In this document: positions 58,423-64,000 of the stretch, piece by piece
Numbering within the stretch: the stretch's first letter is position 1
Layout: every line of letters starts with the position of its first letter
Source of the DNA: Paramarasmius palmivorus
Lineage: Eukaryota > Basidiomycota > Agaricomycetes > Agaricales > Marasmiaceae
Direction: 5' to 3'
NCBI GenBank assembly: GCA_037176845.1
Contig: JAYKXP010000010.1
Coordinates: forward strand, 124,001 to 188,000
DNA: 64,000 nt
Position numbers and translations under genes: made by a program
Notes under the pieces: model-generated
What the model saw: only the letters and a program-made list of their open reading frames with translations
Databases searched by the model: none
What the model was told of the DNA's origin: nothing

Positions 58423-60439
58423 AGGCTGGGTGCGTAGTCCACATTCCGCTGTACCTACAGTAGCTCATCATCCGATCATACCAGCCAGCCTCTCTCTCTC
58501 TATAACGGAGCGAGAACGTGGAAGCATGGAATTGCACGGATAAACAGGCAGAGCGAACTGCGGACTGCTACGAGTCCTCCATTATATTCCGAACTCGTAA
58601 TGGAACAAGCTTGTCAAACGCTAATGATTCGAAACCTTTGTAAAACCATAATAACTAAGCCTTACTTACATGCCTTGAGTATACTATTTCTGCCATGTCA
58701 CGACACACTACGGACGTTGGAAAGACAACGGTCAAATCAAGTAGAGAAGTCAGAACTAAGCAGATGGTAAGAACATACTTAGTGGTGATAGTTGACAACG
58801 TTGGTCAAGGGGGACTCGGCTCTCGATGACCTTGCCTCCGTAGCTGAGAAGAATCGAGTCTGCTGCTTTATGCGAGTTTTATCATATGCACTGTGGTGGA
58901 ATGTTTCAGGATAGCACCGCCATAAATGTCGATTTTCATTTACTATTGAACGGCTTCATTGGCTACACATCCCAGTCAGTTCGGGGGAGAACACTATTAG
59001 TCTGGCAGATGCGTCTCCAGATCTCTCTAGGGCGTACCTCAACGACATAAGTACCCAGCTACATCACCTCTTGGTTCCGCTGCTCCTTCCGTGACGGGTC
59101 TGACCATCCACAACGAGATCTCTACCCAAATCGGCGCTATAGGTGGGTGTACATATATAACAAACCCCCGAGTGAGATGCTCTTGTTCAGGCAACGTGAC
59201 AGGCAGCTGGAAATAGCATGAGAATCTTTGAGTTTTGATAGGCAAGTGAGATGAGGAGCGTACATGAGATGTTGTAGTCAAACGATAAACATTTATTGAA
59301 GGCGAGGCTGCGCCGCTCATTCGAGGCTGATACGGATACTGTTCCTGGGGCATATAATCGAATGCTTCTGTAGCGACGGCAAGTCCAAGGTTTGGTGACT
59401 TGAATGAAAAGGCCGAGAAAAGACGGTTTTTGAGGTTTGAAAGGTCCGTGGCTGTCTCATCATCGGGAGGGAAAAAACAAGGGCGCACAGACGAGTCATC
59501 TGTGCATTTGACTGGTGTGGACATTGGGTATGGTGCGGTGATGAATCGGCATCTTCTGATATATCAGCGGGTTGTTGCGAAGTATTTGTAAGTGGTCATT
59601 CCTGGGAGCGGATGGGTGTTCTTCTGTGAGCATCTATCATCGCGCCCTGAGTGAGGATAGAGAGAACGGAATGCGCACCAGTTGTGGCCAGTGCTGCCTT
59701 TTACGAGGTACATATAGACTCGGAAACCTGGGCTCGGTAAATGTCAGCAGTGAAGGTTTCGAGCGTCAACTCGTATTAGTAAGATAGGGCTCAAGCCTCA
59801 TCACGTGGTTCTGAGTCGAAACCACTAACACATTTTTCGCAAAACTCCGAGATTCTTAACTGTGTCCCCAAGGAACTCTTGCCAAAGCCTTTTTCGATAT
59901 TTTGAGCGTACGAATTATTTGTGACTTTTCAGGTGATTTTTGGGACTAGTAAGCGCTAAGCGCCCGTTTATTTCGAAAGCAAGCGTCTACCGGGTCCGCT
60001 GGCTCGCGCCGGGATCTGAGACTGTTCCTCCGGGACTCGGAGGACACCAAAGAAGATTTTTCCTGCCAATCCCGGGGTGACTACTGACCGTCACTGCTCG
60101 AAGTTGAACAAGCATTTGGTGAGTGATCTTCCTACCTAAGTTTACAGCTTACAGGCCTGCAACCGGTGTTTGATGACAGAGTTGATCAGACACTCGGCGC
60201 AATCTACTACTTACTAGGCTGTTCGAGTTCCTCTAGAATGCATATGTAAAGCCAATTCCGATTCCACTGATATTGATACGACTATGATACACTTTATACA
60301 TCATAATAACACAAACGAAAACATAGACAATACATACCACAAAACAGAAACGACGTGCATAATGAATGAGGTATACGATTCGTGCAAATGTGCGTGCAAG
60401 AAAATGTTCAAGAAGGTTTAAACATTCAAGAAAACCAAC
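58423..60439. other. intergenic with one uncertain open frame
   Basis: A minus-strand frame from ATG 59524 to 59039 (161 codons, MSTPVKCTDDSSVRPCFF..) may be a real small gene or part of one; no domain is seen. The rest, including 59800-60440, shows nothing recognisable. Confidence 0.3.
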
Positions 60440-62545
60440 CTACACCTCCGTAACAACCTCCCACATACCTACACCTTTACCATTTCCACGTACTCTTCTC
60501 AGCCCAGTCCACCGAAACACGCCTCCATCGTCTCCAGAAGAGGAAGACCCAATAGCCAGCCAATCAACTCTTCTAACACCTCTCGCCAACTCTCTCCCTT
60601 CCGCATCCTGGTCAGCCAAACTGACACCAGCCAATTGTCCTCTAACTCTCCACGCATTCGAGACATCTTCTCTCGGAGTCCTGCCTTTAATTTTCGCTGC
60701 TCTATCCTTCTTCCTCGTACGAGAAGACGGTATCAGAGGCGGTTCGCCCATTTCACCAGCCCAATACTCCTCTGCCTTCACCTGCGATGCAGGGCCTGTA
60801 AGTAGCGATGCGTATACGCCTTGGATGACGTCTGAAACGCGTACATACGGTGCGTTGGAGTACGAGTCTCTGCCTCCGCCAGGTAGAATGTCGATGAACC
60901 ATGGTAGTCGGGGATGTACCAGCCTCATATGCGTTAGAGGAGGTGAAGTAGCTGGTTCGTTGCTCATTAGCGCTGGGTGGATACTTGGGTTAGGTGGAAG
61001 GCGTAGATCCAATCCAGGAGTAAGGTTTGGTTGCTGCAACAAGGGATGAAGACTGTATTTCTTGTTGTTACGCCGTAAACCTAGGTTGAGCGTGATAAGG
61101 AATGAGGAGTTGGAAGAGATGGAGGACGTAGAGGATGTAGATGAAGGAAGAATATAATCTGCACGCCAAGTTGTGGGTCTATACGCATATTGCTGCTGCT
61201 GCTGTTGGTAGTGAGCATAAGCCTGGGTGTATGCGGGATTCACGTTGTGCAGAGGTGTAGCTGGAAACGTGAGAGGCGTAAACTGCGGTTGCTGCGAATA
61301 AAATGGCGCATATGGCGGTGGAAATGGGTACGAAGGAGCAGGTGCTGCGGGTGATGAGACTGCGCGTTCTCGTTTGGGTTTCGACTTGGCTCGTCGCCCG
61401 TGCCGTGCCCGCAGGTCTCTGTCGTCGTAGTCGTCGTCGACCATGTCCCAGTCATCGTCATCATAGCCTTCATCTTCATCCCAGTGGTTGCGCTCATAGT
61501 CGCGTTCGCGACGTCGGTCTCGGCGACCACTACTTCTGCCTCTCTCTTGATCTCTATGCCAGTTGTTATACTCGCGTTCGTCTTCGTCTTCTTCGTCGTC
61601 CCAACCGTGATCGTCTCGACGTCTATAGTCGCGGTCATTGTCTCCCCACCGATCTCGTTCTCTTTCTCTTTCTCTGCGGTCTGAGCGACCACGATCTCTA
61701 CCTCTGCGACGGTCACGGTCACGGTTACCGTTGGCAGAGTCAAACCGGCCATCAGTGTCGTTGTCGTTGGTATTGCCCCATCTATCGTTGTCGGTGGTAT
61801 TCCCCCAGCCTCCTCCTCCATCGTTGTTTCCCCAGCCATTGTTATCGTTCGAGTCATGATTCCCCCATCCACCGTTGTTGCTGTTTGAATTGTCCCAGCC
61901 GTTGTTGTTATCGCTGTTGGAGTTTCCCCGGCCTCCATTATCATTATTGGTATTACCCCAATGACCTCCGTCGTTTGAGTTGCTGCCCCATGCATTACCA
62001 GCGTTTAAGCCCGAGTCCCAGCCATTGGCATTGGCATTTGTGTTGTCATTATTGTTGGTGGTACCCCAAGCACCGTTTGTATCGTTTCCTGTTCCCCAGC
62101 CATTATTCGTGTCATTCCCTGATCCCCAACCATTTCCGTTCCCTGCACCAGTTCCCCATCCATGATCATCTCCGCCGTTTCCCCAGCTATTAGGAGCTGG
62201 CGTACTCGTCCGCCTTCTTCCGTTGCCAGCATCTCTCAAACCAGGCCCATTATCGAGCGTAGGTGGTCTCCAAGCCGTACTCGCGAAACCGTGTTCATTT
62301 CGATATCCCTGTTGCTGCTGCTGCTGCGGTGGTGGTAGCTGTGATTGTTGCTGAGGGGTAGCATGCCAATTGTTGTACGGGTACGTCACGGGAACGGATG
62401 CAGGTGTCGGAATGGGCATTTGGGGAGATGGTTGATATTGTCCGTAGGTCCATCTTCCGGAGCGTTGATATACGGGGAAAGCATACGATGGATAATAGGG
62501 AGAATAGGGCGGGAATGAAGGCAGGGGGTAAGGGTAGGTCAACAT
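60440..62545 (-). CDS. DUF6699 protein with long Gly/Asn/Trp-rich and Arg/Asp-rich regions
   Basis: Single exon, 701 residues from ATG 62545 (MLTYPYPLPSFPPYSPYYPS). The N terminus is Pro/Tyr-rich, then Q-rich. A long low-complexity part follows, built of GWG-N/D units (GNDTNNGWG, SNNGGWGNHD) at about residues 110-260. An Arg/Asp/Glu-rich part (RDRDRRRGRDRGRSDRRE) follows at about 260-390. The folded end reads KYSLHPLLQQPN, LDLRLPPNPS, LPWFIDILPGG, VRVSDVIQGVYASLL and VRRVDWLAI, matching the DUF6699 pattern found in many basidiomycete proteins. Its role is unknown. The repeats are of a kind that can phase-separate or bind RNA. Confidence 0.8.
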   Translation of the reverse strand: MLTYPYPLPSFPPYSPYYPSYAFPVYQRSGRWTYGQYQPSPQMPIPTPASVPVTYPYNNWHATPQQQSQLPPPQQQQQQGYRNEHGFASTAWRPPTLDNGPGLRDAGNGRRRTSTPAPNSWGNGGDDHGWGTGAGNGNGWGSGNDTNNGWGTGNDTNGAWGTTNNNDNTNANANGWDSGLNAGNAWGSNSNDGGHWGNTNNDNGGRGNSNSDNNNGWDNSNSNNGGWGNHDSNDNNGWGNNDGGGGWGNTTDNDRWGNTNDNDTDGRFDSANGNRDRDRRRGRDRGRSDRRERERERDRWGDNDRDYRRRDDHGWDDEEDEDEREYNNWHRDQERGRSSGRRDRRRERDYERNHWDEDEGYDDDDWDMVDDDYDDRDLRARHGRRAKSKPKRERAVSSPAAPAPSYPFPPPYAPFYSQQPQFTPLTFPATPLHNVNPAYTQAYAHYQQQQQQYAYRPTTWRADYILPSSTSSTSSISSNSSFLITLNLGLRRNNKKYSLHPLLQQPNLTPGLDLRLPPNPSIHPALMSNEPATSPPLTHMRLVHPRLPWFIDILPGGGRDSYSNAPYVRVSDVIQGVYASLLTGPASQVKAEEYWAGEMGEPPLIPSSRTRKKDRAAKIKGRTPREDVSNAWRVRGQLAGVSLADQDAEGRELARGVRRVDWLAIGSSSSGDDGGVFRWTGLRRVRGNGKGVGMWEVVTEV

Positions 62546-64000
62546 GGGAGACGGGAGATGGCAAGAAATGCTGTTACTCACCCGCTGGCACTTGGGTTGA
62601 CTCGACCTGGAGGTGGGAGAGTCGCCATTAATGGATTAGTTGATTATGATATGGACCATGAGGAGGAAGATGAGAAGAAGAAAGTGATCAACATGCGCAG
62701 CTCGTGTTCTCGGTGGAGTTTGGGGGCGAACCTGCGGCAAGGCTTAACGATAAGCGCCAGTACGCGTGTTTCAGCGTCAATTTTTATTCTTGGATGCTAC
62801 GTTTGGCTAGTCTTGGACAGTTCGGTATATGGTAAACTAACGCGCAGATATATCATTCATATGGCAGACCAGTGTAGATACTCGCAGTCCTTCATTCGCT
62901 CATTCGAAATCGCTCCTGGTCCATCCAAACGCTAGAAACAATCAGAACAAGTTACTCGATGTTCAAGCTAACAAAGAGGCGACTAACCTTTCCTTTGCTA
63001 CTCTGCCTGAAGAGACCGAAAGCGACAAAGCTTGTACATCGTTACTCTGCGAGTACCTCAGCTTGATATTCCGACCCTGAGATACTCGCAACGAGAAACC
63101 GAAAAGGCGGGATCGTTGAGATAGATGACCACTGAGTAACCAAGAGGTCTTTCATCGACAGCGAGGCTGAGAGATATCCCTTCTAGGTTTGGGCATTGCA
63201 AATGATAAGCTTGAGGATGAGGTACGATTGAAGGGTTCGAGGGCATTGTGCGGAAGAGAATGACCCATAGGAAGACAGTTGAATACAGTTTTCCAGAAAG
63301 GGATATGTTCATCCATGTAAAGCGTTCTGGGCTTGTGTTCTTCGGACTCGAATACCGCTATGTAGCACTTCTGTGAAAAAGTGAACATGATTGATGCACG
63401 TTCCTCGGCATGCTAAAGGAGAACGAGTTAGCTCAAGAACAAACGACAAGAGCCAGATATCATACAATCAGGTAGGCACAACATAACAGCTCCGCTTCGT
63501 CGGGTATTGAGCTTGTGAACAAGACTCGGTCGTTGTTCTGCCCAAAGAACCCCAGAAAAGTCAAGCAATGTGCACTATAATATGGTGAAGATTAGCCGGA
63601 AAGATGTATCAGAAATGATCAGAAGTCAAATAGAAGCACCACTCACTGGCAGTGTATCTCAAAGCGGTCTTATGATGGGTAGTTGCTTGGGGTTTCTAGA
63701 CCAGGCGGACCTTGGATGAACTGTGCCAGGAAGTACATAGCTAACCGTCTAGGTGTCGCTGAATGTCCATTTCTCATTGAGAGCTCCTGAGCTTGAGCAG
63801 AGAAAGATCTATCATCTCGAACGCGCTGTAGTAGGCGTCAGAGCCTAAAATTGACAAATATTCAAGCGACGTACTGGAAACTTGCTCAAATCCAAAGCCC
63901 ACGGACTTCCGATAACCATCAATACCAGCCAGTTCTGTCCACGAAACCCACCGAAACCTACCAAGCACAGCGTTGAAATTCCATCGTCGCCCGGGCCCTT
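62546..64000. other. region with a reversed sulfotransferase fragment and unclear open frames
   Basis: Minus-strand 62860-63120 matches the 3' end of the sulfotransferase relic (55078-55287), including its intron. Minus-strand frames at 63058-63388 and 63774-63968 (RWVSWTELAGIDGYRKSVGF..) may be exons of a gene that continues past the window, but no family is recognised. Confidence 0.4.

Noticed and set aside
61303..62193. 296-codon plus-strand frame and a 251-codon minus-strand frame overlapping the DUF6699 gene
   Set aside because: Both are shadows of the GGN/GAY-rich repeat coding sequence; composition is His/Ser/Arg or Thr/Met/Ile repeats without sense.
1..64000. CRISPR array, rRNA gene, bacterial operon signals
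   Set aside because: No evenly spaced identical repeats with unique spacers and no rRNA-like sequence; intron-rich eukaryotic DNA.

Overview
The window is nuclear DNA of a mushroom-forming fungus (Basidiomycota, most likely Agaricomycetes). This rests on many short introns (about 46-60 bp, GT..AG), a KDZ-type transposase, a basidiomycete-style sesquiterpene synthase, multi-exon P450 architecture, the DUF6533 and DUF6699 families, and repeated F-box and BTB genes. There are no operons. Gene models below were spliced by hand from open frames and splice signals, so exon edges are predictions.

Layout. 1-1753 (-): 5' part of a GHKL-type ATPase gene that runs off the left edge. 3370-5522 (-): complete cytochrome P450. 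7400-25082: a large mobile element with inverted arms of about 1.6 kb. It carries an apparently intact KDZ transposase (10864-13866), several unfamiliar genes, an F-box/LRR gene and a tRNA-like sequence. It is flanked by a 9-bp direct repeat that looks like a target-site duplication. 26180-26785: 5'-truncated DUF6533 relic. 26974-27604: mariner-like MITE. 28097-29868: F-box gene. 30293-31019: small acidic protein. 32292-33803: DUF6533 membrane protein. 34120-36813: uncharacterised multi-exon gene broken by an in-frame TGA. 37052-38432: NAD(P)-dependent epimerase/reductase. 38937-40698: F-box. 40834-42311: BTB/POZ protein with a duplicated Cys motif. 43233-43781: small secreted protein. 45076-46179: sulfotransferase-like P-loop gene. 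46298-47932: F-box. 49647-50773: C2H2 zinc-finger protein. 51204-52609: sesquiterpene synthase. 53577-58422: a second, decayed copy of the sulfotransferase/zinc-finger neighbourhood, in which only the zinc-finger gene is intact. 60440-62545: Gly/Asn-rich DUF6699 protein. A reversed sulfotransferase fragment lies beyond it.

The most interesting feature is the 17.7-kb element. Each arm carries roughly two dozen copies of a short palindrome (GTTYC-centre-GRAAC type). A few more lie between the first gene and the transposase gene. Next to the transposase are genes for a Cys-rich/coiled-coil protein, two proteins with similar basic tails, and a long coiled-coil protein in which every clearly placed intron is phase 1. 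The arms differ little by eye, so the element looks young. The likely theme is a transposase with accessory DNA-binding proteins acting on the palindrome arrays, but that functional link is inference. The remaining genes are ordinary lineage-specific content: F-box/BTB proteins, secondary metabolism (P450, terpene synthase, sulfotransferase-like), and recent segmental duplication with decay.
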